5,215 bases of DNA from Clostridia bacterium (GCA_029256365.1 JAQSYB010000143.1:1-5215); one strand, 5' to 3'; positions 1 through 5,215 are shown, counted from the stretch's first letter. Notes: generated by a model from the sequence alone, not told the origin. Numbers and translations: made by a program.

Positions 1-168
1 ATTGCATACTCAAGCCTATTGTGTGAAAAAATATCCAAGAGAGTGCAATTCATTGCACCTGTAAAGATATATGCGGGAGAAGATGAAATGCTTGCTCTAG
101 CAGAAGGAACACAAAGAATATTAAATGGTGAAGAAAAAGCAAAAATATACGAAAATGAGGTGAAGTAA
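1..168 (+). CDS. buk: Butyrate kinase, C-terminal fragment (5' end outside window)
   Basis: Frame 1 is open from the window edge to the TAA at 166-168 and encodes the last 55 residues of a butyrate kinase, which makes ATP and a carboxylate from an acyl phosphate and ADP in the cytoplasm. The fragment aligns without gaps over most of its length with the C-terminus of the complete kinase at 1091-2167. Both share the motif GEDEM-x-ALAEG (encoded here from 76) and a GEE-rich tail. Many positions differ, so this is a diverged paralogue and not a recent duplicate. The N-terminal phosphate-binding loop and the catalytic residues lie upstream and cannot be checked. The ribosome site of ptb is embedded in its last codons, and ptb starts one base after its stop, so the two are co-transcribed and probably translationally coupled. 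Other kinases of the acetate kinase family, such as a branched-chain fatty acid kinase, are possible. Confidence 0.9.
   Translation: MAYSSLLCEKISKRVQFIAPVKIYAGEDEMLALAEGTQRILNGEEKAKIYENEVK
158..163 (+). promoter_or_regulatory. Ribosome binding site that decides the TTG start of ptb
   Basis: AGGTGA lies 6 bases before TTG 170, inside the final GAG-GTG-AAG codons of the upstream kinase gene. It supports initiation at TTG. The next in-frame ATG would remove the conserved N-terminal part of the enzyme. Confidence 0.75.
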
Positions 169-169
169 T

Positions 170-1072
170 TTGATTACAGCTTTTGACCAAATTTTAAAGG
201 CAGCAAAGGAAAAGGGTCCAAAGGTAATAGCAGTTGCAGTGGCTCAAGATATAGAAGTATTAAGTGCAATTAACAGTGCGAAGGATTTGGGCATTGCAGA
301 TGCAATACTGATAGGCGATGAGCAGGAGATATTGGAAGCAGCAGGCAAATGCGGTGTAGAGCTTGCAAAGTTTGAGATCATTCATGTAGCAGATAAAGCC
401 GAGGCATGCCTTAAGGCAGTTGAACTAGTGTCCTCCGGCAAGGCACATCTTTTGATGAAGGGTCTGGTAGATACTTCGGTAATATTAAAAGCGGTACTTG
501 ATGAGAAGATTGGCTTAAGAACTGGCAATGTATTGTCTCACGTTGCAGTATTTGATGTGAATGGCTATGATAGATTGTTTTATGTAACTGACGCGGCAAT
601 GAATCTTGCGCCAAGCTTGGTACAGAAAAAACAAATTATTGAAAATGCAGTGCAGGTTGCACAGGCTTTGGGCAATGAAAATCCAAAGGTTGGTGTACTC
701 GCAGCGGTTGAAAAGGTAAATCCAAAGATGCAAGCAACACTAGATGCAGCAGAACTGGTAGCCATGAATGAAAGAGGCGAAATTAAGAACTGTACAGTAG
801 CAGGACCTTTTGCTTTAGACAATGCAATATCTGTAGAAGCAGCAAAGCATAAGGGAATGAATCATCCTGTAGCAGGTCATGCAGATATCTTAATGGTACC
901 TACAATTGAAGCTGGAAACCTACTTTACAAGTCATTGGTATTCTTCGCAAAAGCAAAGAATGCAGGTATTATTGTTGGTGCAAAGGCACCAGTAGTCCTA
1001 ACTTCAAGAGCAGATTCAGATGAAGCAAAACTAAACTCAATTGCCATTGGCGTGCTAATGGCTAGCAAATAA
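170..1072 (+). CDS. ptb: Phosphate butyryltransferase (phosphate acyltransferase family)
   Basis: This 300-residue cytoplasmic enzyme swaps CoA for phosphate on butyryl-CoA or a branched short-chain acyl-CoA, giving the acyl phosphate used by butyrate kinase. The length is that of known Ptb proteins (about 300 residues). It is a single PTA/PTB domain. Conserved family blocks visible are MKGLVDTS at 96-103, TDAAMNLAP at 140-148, AAVEKVNPKM at 178-187, AGPFALDNA at 211-219, the HADILMVPTIEAGN region at 237-250, and GAKAPVVLTSRAD at 270-282. The last two are the C-terminal active-site segments of the family. The start is TTG at 170, supported by AGGTGA 6 bases upstream and a family-like N-terminus. 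One base separates it from the upstream kinase stop, and 18 bases from the downstream kinase ATG, so it sits between two kinase genes in one operon. Beside a 2-oxoacid oxidoreductase, its substrate may be isobutyryl- or isovaleryl-CoA; the sequence alone does not decide this. Confidence 0.95.
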   Translation: MITAFDQILKAAKEKGPKVIAVAVAQDIEVLSAINSAKDLGIADAILIGDEQEILEAAGKCGVELAKFEIIHVADKAEACLKAVELVSSGKAHLLMKGLVDTSVILKAVLDEKIGLRTGNVLSHVAVFDVNGYDRLFYVTDAAMNLAPSLVQKKQIIENAVQVAQALGNENPKVGVLAAVEKVNPKMQATLDAAELVAMNERGEIKNCTVAGPFALDNAISVEAAKHKGMNHPVAGHADILMVPTIEAGNLLYKSLVFFAKAKNAGIIVGAKAPVVLTSRADSDEAKLNSIAIGVLMASK

Positions 1073-1080
1073 TATATTTT

Positions 1081-1085
1081 GGAGG
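1081..1085 (+). promoter_or_regulatory. Ribosome binding site that decides the buk start
   Basis: GGAGG stands 5 bases before ATG 1091. The in-frame TTG at 1079 overlaps this site and has no ribosome site of its own, so ATG 1091 is preferred. Confidence 0.85.
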
Positions 1086-1090
1086 GTACA

Positions 1091-2167
1091 ATGCAGGAAG
1101 TATTTAGATTATTAATCATCAATCCAGGTTCAACATCAACTAAAATTGCGATATTTGACAATGAGAAGCCAGTTATGGAGACAACTCTTAGACATACAGA
1201 TCAAGAGCTTGCACCATACAATACTGTAGCCGATCAATTTGAATTCAGAAAGAATGTAATACTAGAGACATTAAATACAAATGGCATCAACATCACGAAG
1301 TTAAGTGCTGTAGTAGGCAGAGGTGGACTTTTTAAGCCTATGGAAGGCGGCACCTATAATGTGAATGATGTCATGTTAAAGGATGTTAAGGTTGCAGCAA
1401 TGGGTCAGCATGCTTCCAATTTAGGAGCGCTTATTGCACATGAAATTGCAGGGCAATTGAATATTCCATCCTTCATTGTTGACCCAGTTGTTGTTGATGA
1501 ATTGGATGAAGTAGCTAGAATATCAGGTATGCCTGAGATAGCAAGAATAAGCATATTCCATGCCTTGAATCAAAAGGCTGTTGCAAGAAGAGCTGCAAGA
1601 GATTTAGGAAAGTCATATGAAGAGCTTAACCTAATCGTTGCTCACTTAGGTGGAGGTATATCCGTTGGGGCACATAGAAATGGCAGAGTTGTTGATGTAA
1701 ACAACGCCTTAGACGGTGAAGGCCCATTCTCCCCTGAGAGAACTGGCTCACTGCCTGTAGGAAGCTTAATTAAGCTTTGCTACTCCGGCAAGTACACAAT
1801 AGATGAGTTAAAGAAGAAAATCGTTGGCAAAGGCGGCTTAGTTGCTTACCTAGGAACAAATGATGGCAGAGAAGTTGAAGCTATGATTAAAGAGGGCAAT
1901 AAAGAAGCAGAGCTTGTTTATCAAGCAATGGCATATCAGGTTTCAAAGGAAATTGGGGCTTGTGCGGCAGTGCTTGAGGGCAAGGTTGATGCAATTTGCA
2001 TAACAGGCGGTCTTGCATACGATAAGAATCTTGTAGCTTGGATCAAGGAAAGAGTAGGATTCATAGGAGATATAAAAGTATACCCTGGAGAAGACGAAAT
2101 GATCGCTTTGGCTGAAGGTGGCCTTAGAGTACTAAGAGGCGAAGAGCAAGCTAGAGAATACAAATAA
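1091..2167 (+). CDS. buk: Butyrate kinase (acetokinase family, ASKHA fold)
   Basis: This 358-residue cytoplasmic kinase transfers phosphate from butyryl phosphate, or a branched-chain acyl phosphate, to ADP, the ATP-making step after Ptb. Counted from ATG 1091, the N-terminal acetokinase-family phosphate loop NPGSTSTK is at 11-18, VGRGG at 75-79, VDPVVVDE at 130-137 and FHALNQKAVARRAA at 156-169. The glycine-rich HLGGGISVGAHRNG is at 185-198, followed by DGEGPFSPERTGSLP at 208-222. The nucleotide-binding ITGGLAYD is at 304-311 and GEDEMIALAEGG at 333-344. All motifs of a complete enzyme are present, and the length matches the family (about 355). ATG 1091 follows GGAGG at 1081-1085, whereas an extension to TTG 1079 would begin inside that site. 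It lies 18 bases after ptb and is a paralogue of the kinase ending at 168. Two kinases around one Ptb suggest different acyl preferences, or redundancy. Confidence 0.95.
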   Translation: MQEVFRLLIINPGSTSTKIAIFDNEKPVMETTLRHTDQELAPYNTVADQFEFRKNVILETLNTNGINITKLSAVVGRGGLFKPMEGGTYNVNDVMLKDVKVAAMGQHASNLGALIAHEIAGQLNIPSFIVDPVVVDELDEVARISGMPEIARISIFHALNQKAVARRAARDLGKSYEELNLIVAHLGGGISVGAHRNGRVVDVNNALDGEGPFSPERTGSLPVGSLIKLCYSGKYTIDELKKKIVGKGGLVAYLGTNDGREVEAMIKEGNKEAELVYQAMAYQVSKEIGACAAVLEGKVDAICITGGLAYDKNLVAWIKERVGFIGDIKVYPGEDEMIALAEGGLRVLRGEEQAREYK

Positions 2168-2172
2168 AATAA

Positions 2173-2201
2173 TTGAAAACACACAGCAAAGTCAATATTC
2201 T
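2173..2201 (+). promoter_or_regulatory. Possible sigma-A promoter for the ATPase gene
   Basis: TTGAAA (2173-2178) and TATTCT (2196-2201) are 17 bases apart, matching the -35 and -10 consensus at 5 of 6 and 4 of 6 positions. Transcription would start near 2208, inside the inverted repeat. Such matches arise easily in AT-rich DNA, and read-through from buk is an equally good way to express the ATPase. Confidence 0.3.
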
Positions 2202-2269
2202 GTATATTGCTTCACTAGGTCAGCTAAAGCATTCTGTGAAGCAAACAGAATCTAAACTTTACTGAGTGT
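2179..2269. repeat. Long imperfect inverted repeat filling the buk-ATPase gap
   Basis: Arms 2179-2215 and 2236-2269 pair in four blocks: ACAC with GTGT (2179-2182/2266-2269), CAG with CTG (2184-2186/2262-2264), AAAGT with ACTTT (2188-2192/2256-2260), and ATTCTGT plus TTGCTTCAC with GTGAAGCAA plus ACAGAAT (2197-2203 and 2207-2215 with 2236-2251). The last block is 16 pairs broken only by a 3-base bulge (ATA). In total 28 pairs enclose a 20-base loop. No T-run follows, so a plain intrinsic terminator is unlikely. The right arm ends two bases before the AGGTGA ribosome site of the ATPase gene. It could be an RNA processing or stability hairpin, a dispersed palindromic element or MITE relic, or a weak attenuator. 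I see no clear target-site duplication. Confidence 0.7.
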
Positions 2270-2281
2270 ATAGGTGATGTT

Positions 2282-2968
2282 ATGTTTGATGAAAAAAGAA
2301 TTCGAATAATCACTGGGCACTATGGCAGTGGAAAAACTGAGTTTGCTGTGAACTACACCTTTGGATTGGCAGCAGCAGGTGCAAAAACTGCAATCGTAGA
2401 TTTGGACATAGTCAACCCGTATTTTAGATCAAGACAGCTAGAACCTCTATTTGAGGAAAAAGGCATAAGAGTAATATCCTCGTCAATCAAGGGCTTATCA
2501 GGTGATATACCTGCTTTGTCCCCTGAGATAAATACAGTTTTTCATGACAAATCCTATCAGGCAGTACTTGATGTTGGTGGGGACAAGGTAGGAGCAACAG
2601 CATTGGGTAGATATCATGAATATCTGGATAAAGAGCCTTATGATATGCTATTTGTACTGAATGCCAATCGAAGTATGACACAAGACTTAGATGGTGCTAT
2701 CAAGTATATAAGAGCCATTGAAGCAGGTTCTAGACAAAAAGTTACAGCGTTGGTCAACAATACACATCTATGCGGAGAAACGACTATAGATGATATCATG
2801 AAAGGTCAAGCTCTGTGTGAGAAAGTGTCAGATGCTTTGGGACTGCCCATAAAATATGTCGTAGTCCAAAGGTCATTGGTGGCTCAATTGCCACAGAACC
2901 TCAAAGGAGAGGTTTTCCCCATAGATATTTACATGAAAAAACCATGGGAAATAGAAGATATGTTGTAA
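2282..2968 (+). CDS. P-loop ATPase, MinD/ParA/CobQ-like (SIMIBI), function unknown
   Basis: This is a predicted soluble 228-residue nucleotide-binding protein. The Walker A loop GHYGSGKT is at 12-19, after the first beta strand (RIRII). A MinD/ParA-like aspartate segment DLDIVNPYFRSRQ is at 40-52, a Walker B/switch II-like DVGGDKVGATALGRY at 97-111, and a late NNTHL at 159-163 resembles the base-recognition position of the class. In MinD, ParA, CooC and NifH the loop carries a signature lysine at the place of His13, so this is an atypical member. There is no CPC cysteine pair as in ApbC/Nbp35, only isolated Cys164 and Cys179. I see no signal peptide or membrane segment. ATG 2282 follows AGGTGA (2272-2277) at 4 bases. 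The gene lies between the ptb-buk block and the oxidoreductase operon, same strand, and is followed by a terminator. A role in cofactor insertion or regulation of the neighbouring enzymes is conceivable, but nothing in the sequence shows it. Confidence 0.85.
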   Translation: MFDEKRIRIITGHYGSGKTEFAVNYTFGLAAAGAKTAIVDLDIVNPYFRSRQLEPLFEEKGIRVISSSIKGLSGDIPALSPEINTVFHDKSYQAVLDVGGDKVGATALGRYHEYLDKEPYDMLFVLNANRSMTQDLDGAIKYIRAIEAGSRQKVTALVNNTHLCGETTIDDIMKGQALCEKVSDALGLPIKYVVVQRSLVAQLPQNLKGEVFPIDIYMKKPWEIEDML

Positions 2969-2982
2969 AAAAAGTAATGCAA

Positions 2983-3011
2983 ACAAAAGCAGTAGAAGCA
3001 TCTGCTTTTGT
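2983..3011 (+). terminator. Probable intrinsic terminator after the ATPase gene
   Basis: ACAAAAGCAG (2983-2992) and CTGCTTTTGT (3002-3011) form a perfect 10-pair stem around a 9-base loop, starting 14 bases after the stop codon. The 3' arm contains TTTT, which can act as the U-run, with a matching A-run on the 5' side. No separate long T-run follows, so termination may be partial. It separates the ATPase gene from the oxidoreductase operon. Confidence 0.65.
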
Positions 3012-3014
3012 ATC

Positions 3015-3043
3015 ATCACAAATGTATTTTTACAACATATAAA
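3015..3043 (+). promoter_or_regulatory. Candidate sigma-A promoter for the oxidoreductase operon
   Basis: ATCACA (3015-3020) and TATAAA (3038-3043) are 17 bases apart and match the -35 consensus at 4 of 6 and the -10 at 5 of 6 positions. The position fits well: just after the terminator and before a strong ribosome site. Transcription would start near 3050, placing the 3053-3100 inverted repeat at the very beginning of the transcript. Confidence 0.45.
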
Positions 3044-3052
3044 TCAAGGAAA

Positions 3053-3100
3053 ATGTTTTGTACCATTTGGATTTAATGTAAGCTGTTTGGTACAAAACAT
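3053..3100. promoter_or_regulatory. Perfect 13-base inverted repeat: operator or leader hairpin
   Basis: ATGTTTTGTACCA (3053-3065) is repeated exactly as its reverse complement TGGTACAAAACAT (3088-3100), with a 22-base spacer. It lies between the candidate promoter and the ribosome site at 3114-3120. There is no T-run behind it and no terminator role is apparent. As DNA it could be two half-sites about three helical turns apart (35 bases centre to centre) for a repressor or activator. As RNA it could be a leader hairpin with a large loop. A partial third copy of the half-site, TACAACATAT, occurs at 3031-3040 over the -10 region. The binding protein is not recognised. Confidence 0.7.
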
Positions 3101-3113
3101 ATAGCTAATTAAT

Positions 3114-3120
3114 AAGGAGG
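3114..3120 (+). promoter_or_regulatory. Strong ribosome binding site of the ferredoxin-like subunit
   Basis: AAGGAGG, a full match to the anti-Shine-Dalgarno sequence, stands 7 bases before ATG 3128. It is among the strongest ribosome sites in the window and fits a highly expressed catabolic operon. Confidence 0.85.
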
Positions 3121-3127
3121 TTAAAAA

Positions 3128-3340
3128 ATGGCAGGAAGAGTATTTTTTGATGAAAACAAGTGCAAAGGCTGTGAGCTATGTACGACAGTTTGTCCAGTGA
3201 AAATAGTTGTAATGGACAAAGAGAGAATTAATGTAAAAGGTTATCATCCCGCAACAGTGAAAGAGATGGAGAAATGTACAGCATGCAGTTCATGCGCAAA
3301 GATTTGTCCAGATGTAGTGATTAAAGTAGAGAGACTATAG
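3128..3340 (+). CDS. vorD: 2-oxoacid:ferredoxin oxidoreductase delta subunit, 2x[4Fe-4S]
   Basis: This 70-residue ferredoxin-like subunit should carry electrons from the thiamine-diphosphate site of the oxidoreductase to free ferredoxin. Two complete CxxCxxCxxxCP motifs are visible: Cys12, 15, 18 and 22 before Pro23, and Cys50, 53, 56 and 60 before Pro61. These give two [4Fe-4S] clusters, with the usual swap of the fourth cysteine of each motif to the other cluster. The 27-residue linker between motifs is longer than in a minimal clostridial ferredoxin and is typical of oxidoreductase delta subunits. ATG 3128 follows a perfect ribosome site. It is the first gene of the operon, 34 bases before the alpha subunit gene. 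The same subunit type serves VOR and 2-oxoglutarate (KOR) enzymes, so the symbol depends on context. Confidence 0.88.
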   Translation: MAGRVFFDENKCKGCELCTTVCPVKIVVMDKERINVKGYHPATVKEMEKCTACSSCAKICPDVVIKVERL

Positions 3341-3374
3341 GCTTACAGATTAAATTTAGGGAGGTTTAACATTA

Positions 3375-4442
3375 ATGGCGAAGGAATTATGGAAGGGTAA
3401 TGAAGCGATAGCAGAAGCAGCTATTAAAGCTGGTTGTAGATACTTCTTCGGTTATCCAATTACACCACAAAACGAAATACCAGAGTACATGTCATTGAGA
3501 TTGCCACAAGAGGGCGGAGTATTTTTACAAGCTGAATCAGAGGTTGCTGCAATAAACATGGTTTATGGCGGAGCAGGTTCAGGAGCAAGAGTTATGACAT
3601 CCTCATCAAGCCCAGGAATAAGCTTAAAAGCAGAAGGTATATCCTATATCGCTGGAGCAGAGCTTCCATGCGTTATAGTTAACATAGTTAGAGGGGGCCC
3701 AGGCCTTGGTGGTATTCAGCCTGCACAGTCAGACTACTATCAAGCAACAAAGGGCGGCGGACATGGAGATTACAGACTAATTGTTATTGCTCCAAGTTCA
3801 GTACAAGAAGCAGTTGACCTTACACAAGAGGCCTTTGATATGGCTGACCAATACAGAATCCCAGTAATGATAATGGGTGATGGTATGATAGGTCAAATGA
3901 TGGAGCCAGTAGAATTCAAGCCAGTAGCAAAGAGAAGCCTTCCAGAGAAGACTTGGGCTACTGTAGGCACAGGCGGAAAAAGAGAGCCAAACATAATAAA
4001 CTCACTGTTTATTGATCCGCAAGAGTGTGAAAACCACAACATTAAGCTTTTCAAGAAGTACGATGAAATAACTGCAAATGAAACAAGAGTAGAAAACTAC
4101 AATATTGAAGGTGCAGAGATCGTATTTGTAGCATATGGAACAACAGCTAGAATTGTTAGAAATGCGATAACAAAGCTTGCAAGTGAAGGCATAAAGGCTG
4201 GTATGATTAGACCAATTACATTATGGCCATTCCCAACAGCTGCAGTTGAAGCAGCTGCGAATCAAGCAAGTGTAAAGGCTTTCATTTCAGTTGAAATGAG
4301 TATGGGTCAAATGATTGATGATGTTAAGATTGCTTCAAACGGCAAGAAGCCAGTGCACTTCTATGGCAGAACAGGCGGAATGATTCCAACACCTGCAGCT
4401 ATAGTTGAGCATGCTAAGAAGGTATTAGGGGGTGCAAAATAA
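3375..4442 (+). CDS. vorB: 2-oxoacid:ferredoxin oxidoreductase alpha subunit, VorB type (branched-chain)
   Basis: This 355-residue alpha subunit belongs to a cytoplasmic enzyme that oxidatively decarboxylates a 2-oxoacid, probably 3-methyl-2-oxobutanoate and its leucine and isoleucine counterparts, to acyl-CoA while reducing ferredoxin. The N-terminal pyruvate:ferredoxin oxidoreductase domain has GYPITPQNEIPEYM at 26-39, the QAESE segment with Glu54 at 52-56 (near the cofactor in the family), TSSSSPG at 75-81 and RGGPGLGG at 106-113. The transketolase C-terminal-like domain has VAYGTTARIV at 252-261 and IRPITLWPFP at 278-287. The length fits this family, which some databases name VorB; other schemes call the alpha subunit VorA. 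ATG 3375 follows GGAGG (3360-3364) at 10 bases. Its stop overlaps the beta subunit start by one base, indicating coupled translation. A 2-oxoglutarate or other 2-oxoacid specificity cannot be excluded; the nearby Ptb and Buk favour branched-chain substrates. Confidence 0.9.
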   Translation: MAKELWKGNEAIAEAAIKAGCRYFFGYPITPQNEIPEYMSLRLPQEGGVFLQAESEVAAINMVYGGAGSGARVMTSSSSPGISLKAEGISYIAGAELPCVIVNIVRGGPGLGGIQPAQSDYYQATKGGGHGDYRLIVIAPSSVQEAVDLTQEAFDMADQYRIPVMIMGDGMIGQMMEPVEFKPVAKRSLPEKTWATVGTGGKREPNIINSLFIDPQECENHNIKLFKKYDEITANETRVENYNIEGAEIVFVAYGTTARIVRNAITKLASEGIKAGMIRPITLWPFPTAAVEAAANQASVKAFISVEMSMGQMIDDVKIASNGKKPVHFYGRTGGMIPTPAAIVEHAKKVLGGAK

Positions 4443-5188
4443 TGGCTGTAGTATTTGAAAAAACAAGTGGCTTGACAGATAAACCAATGCATTACTGTCC
4501 AGGTTGTACCCATGGTATCATACACAGACTTGTTGCAGAAGTATTGGAAGAATTAGATTTAGTAGACAAGTCCATAGGGGTTGCTCCTGTTGGATGTGCG
4601 GTTTTCTGTTATGATTACTTCAACTGTGACATGCAGCAAGCAGCTCATGGAAGAGCTCCAGCTGTTGCTTCAGGTATTAAGAGAGTAAATCCAGATAAAA
4701 CAGTATTCACATATCAAGGCGATGGAGACTTAGCTTCTATCGGTGCAGCAGAAATCGTTCACGCTGCAATGAGAGGCGAAAAGTTTACTACAATATTCGT
4801 AAACAATGCAATATACGGTATGACAGGCGGCCAAATGGCTCCAACAACATTGGTTGGCCAAAAGGCAACAACAGCTCCACTAGGAAGAGATGAAAATCAT
4901 GCAGGATTGCCATTAAAGGTAAGTGAAATGCTTGCTACAATTCCAAAGGCAGTTTTTGTAGAGAGAGTTTCTGTACATGACGTGAAGCATATCAACCAAG
5001 CTAAAAAGGCAATCAAAAAGGCGTTCCAGACTCAAATGGAGGGCAAAGGCTTTACATTAGTTGAAGTACTTTCAACTTGCCCAACAAACTGGGGGAAGAC
5101 ACCTGTTGAATCATTAAAATGGCTGCAAGAAAACATGATGCCATACTTCCCATTGGGTAACTTTAGAACACCAGAGGAGGAGAAATAA
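4442..5188 (+). CDS. vorA: 2-oxoacid:ferredoxin oxidoreductase beta subunit, TPP-binding
   Basis: This 248-residue beta subunit binds thiamine diphosphate, where the 2-oxoacid is decarboxylated. The thiamine motif begins GDGD at 93-96 and closes with Asn121-Asn122 in NNAIYGMTGGQ (121-131), the usual spacing for the family. CPGC at 19-22 and a further cysteine, Cys52 (VGCAVFCYDYF, 50-60), are typical positions in oxidoreductase beta subunits. Cys213 lies in STCPTNWG near the C-terminus, also common in this family. The length is normal. ATG 4442 shares its A with the stop of vorB (TAATG), preceded by a G-rich ribosome site AGGGGGTG (4427-4434). The next subunit starts directly after its stop. 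The symbol follows the scheme in which beta is VorA; others use VorB. Substrate choice (branched-chain or 2-oxoglutarate) is inferred from context. Confidence 0.88.
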   Translation: MAVVFEKTSGLTDKPMHYCPGCTHGIIHRLVAEVLEELDLVDKSIGVAPVGCAVFCYDYFNCDMQQAAHGRAPAVASGIKRVNPDKTVFTYQGDGDLASIGAAEIVHAAMRGEKFTTIFVNNAIYGMTGGQMAPTTLVGQKATTAPLGRDENHAGLPLKVSEMLATIPKAVFVERVSVHDVKHINQAKKAIKKAFQTQMEGKGFTLVEVLSTCPTNWGKTPVESLKWLQENMMPYFPLGNFRTPEEEK

Positions 5189-5215
5189 ATGACACATGAA
5201 ATTATTATGGCCGGC
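5189..5215 (+). CDS. 2-oxoacid:ferredoxin oxidoreductase gamma subunit, N-terminal fragment (3' end outside window)
   Basis: ATG 5189 directly follows the TAA of the beta subunit, with GGAGG (5176-5180) 8 bases upstream inside the end of that gene. The nine visible residues, MTHEIIMAG, match the opening strand of gamma subunits, which normally continue into a G-G-Q-G motif. Position after delta, alpha and beta is exactly where a gamma subunit is expected, so the call rests mainly on context. The open frame runs off the window edge; everything beyond residue 9 is unseen. Confidence 0.75.

Noticed and set aside
1079..1090. TTG at 1079 as the start of the second butyrate kinase, giving four extra residues.
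   Set aside because: It overlaps the GGAGG site that serves ATG 1091, and butyrate kinases normally begin a few residues before the NPGSTSTK loop.
411..1161. Minus-strand open frames across ptb and the start of buk (64-82 residues), and similar ones at 1936-2184 and 2487-2681.
   Set aside because: They lie opposite strongly conserved genes, have no domain resemblance or ribosome sites, and are shadows of the coding strand.
2179..2269. Calling the buk-ATPase inverted repeat an intrinsic terminator.
   Set aside because: The stem is AT-rich, bulged and has a 20-base loop, with no T-run after the 3' arm.
2282..2968. ApbC/Nbp35, NifH or CooC identity for the ATPase.
   Set aside because: It lacks the CPC motif, the signature Walker A lysine and the nitrogenase reductase cysteines, so only the broad class is supported.
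3066..3105. Sigma-54 type -24/-12 promoter (TGG...GC) ahead of the oxidoreductase operon.
   Set aside because: GG and GC pairs exist but are 13 (3069/3082) or 15 (3089/3104) bases apart instead of 12, and the flanking consensus is missing.
3044..3127. T-box leader or metabolite riboswitch before vorD.
   Set aside because: The leader is under 80 bases, with no T-box sequence, no antiterminator/terminator pair and no riboswitch core that I recognise.

Overview
The window is AT-rich, gene-dense and entirely + strand. It looks like the chromosome of an anaerobic, amino-acid-fermenting Firmicute (Clostridia or a Tissierella/Sedimentibacter-like relative). The reasons are the A/T-ending codons, strong AGGAGG-type ribosome sites, a TTG start, the clostridial Ptb/Buk pair and a ferredoxin-linked 2-oxoacid oxidoreductase. 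The placement is inferred from gene content; no marker gene is present.

Block 1 (1-2167) is an acyl-phosphate module. It holds the last 55 codons of one butyrate kinase, a complete phosphate butyryltransferase (ptb, TTG start) and a complete second butyrate kinase (buk). The order buk-ptb-buk, with gaps of 1 and 18 bases, indicates one transcript. A 114-base gap follows, nearly filled by a long imperfect inverted repeat (2179-2269), with a possible promoter over its left arm.

Block 2 (2282-2968) is a single gene for a 228-residue P-loop ATPase of the MinD/ParA/CobQ-like class, with no function I can assign. A probable intrinsic terminator (2983-3011) follows it.

Block 3 (3015-5215) is a new transcription unit. 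A plausible sigma-A promoter (3015-3043) and a perfect 13-base inverted repeat with a 22-base spacer (3053-3100) precede four genes for a 2-oxoacid:ferredoxin oxidoreductase, probably of the branched-chain (VOR) type. They encode a 2x[4Fe-4S] delta subunit, the alpha subunit (VorB), the TPP-binding beta subunit, and the first 9 codons of the gamma subunit, cut by the window end.

Together the genes suggest a complete energy-yielding route. VOR would oxidise branched-chain 2-oxoacids from valine, leucine or isoleucine to acyl-CoA while reducing ferredoxin. Ptb would convert acyl-CoA to acyl phosphate, and Buk would transfer the phosphate to ADP, giving ATP and isobutyrate, isovalerate or 2-methylbutyrate. 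The enzyme families are clear from sequence; the branched-chain specificity rests on context. I see no CRISPR array, rRNA, tRNA, insertion sequence or phage gene. The least explained items are the ATPase, the 91-base inverted repeat and the 3053-3100 inverted repeat.
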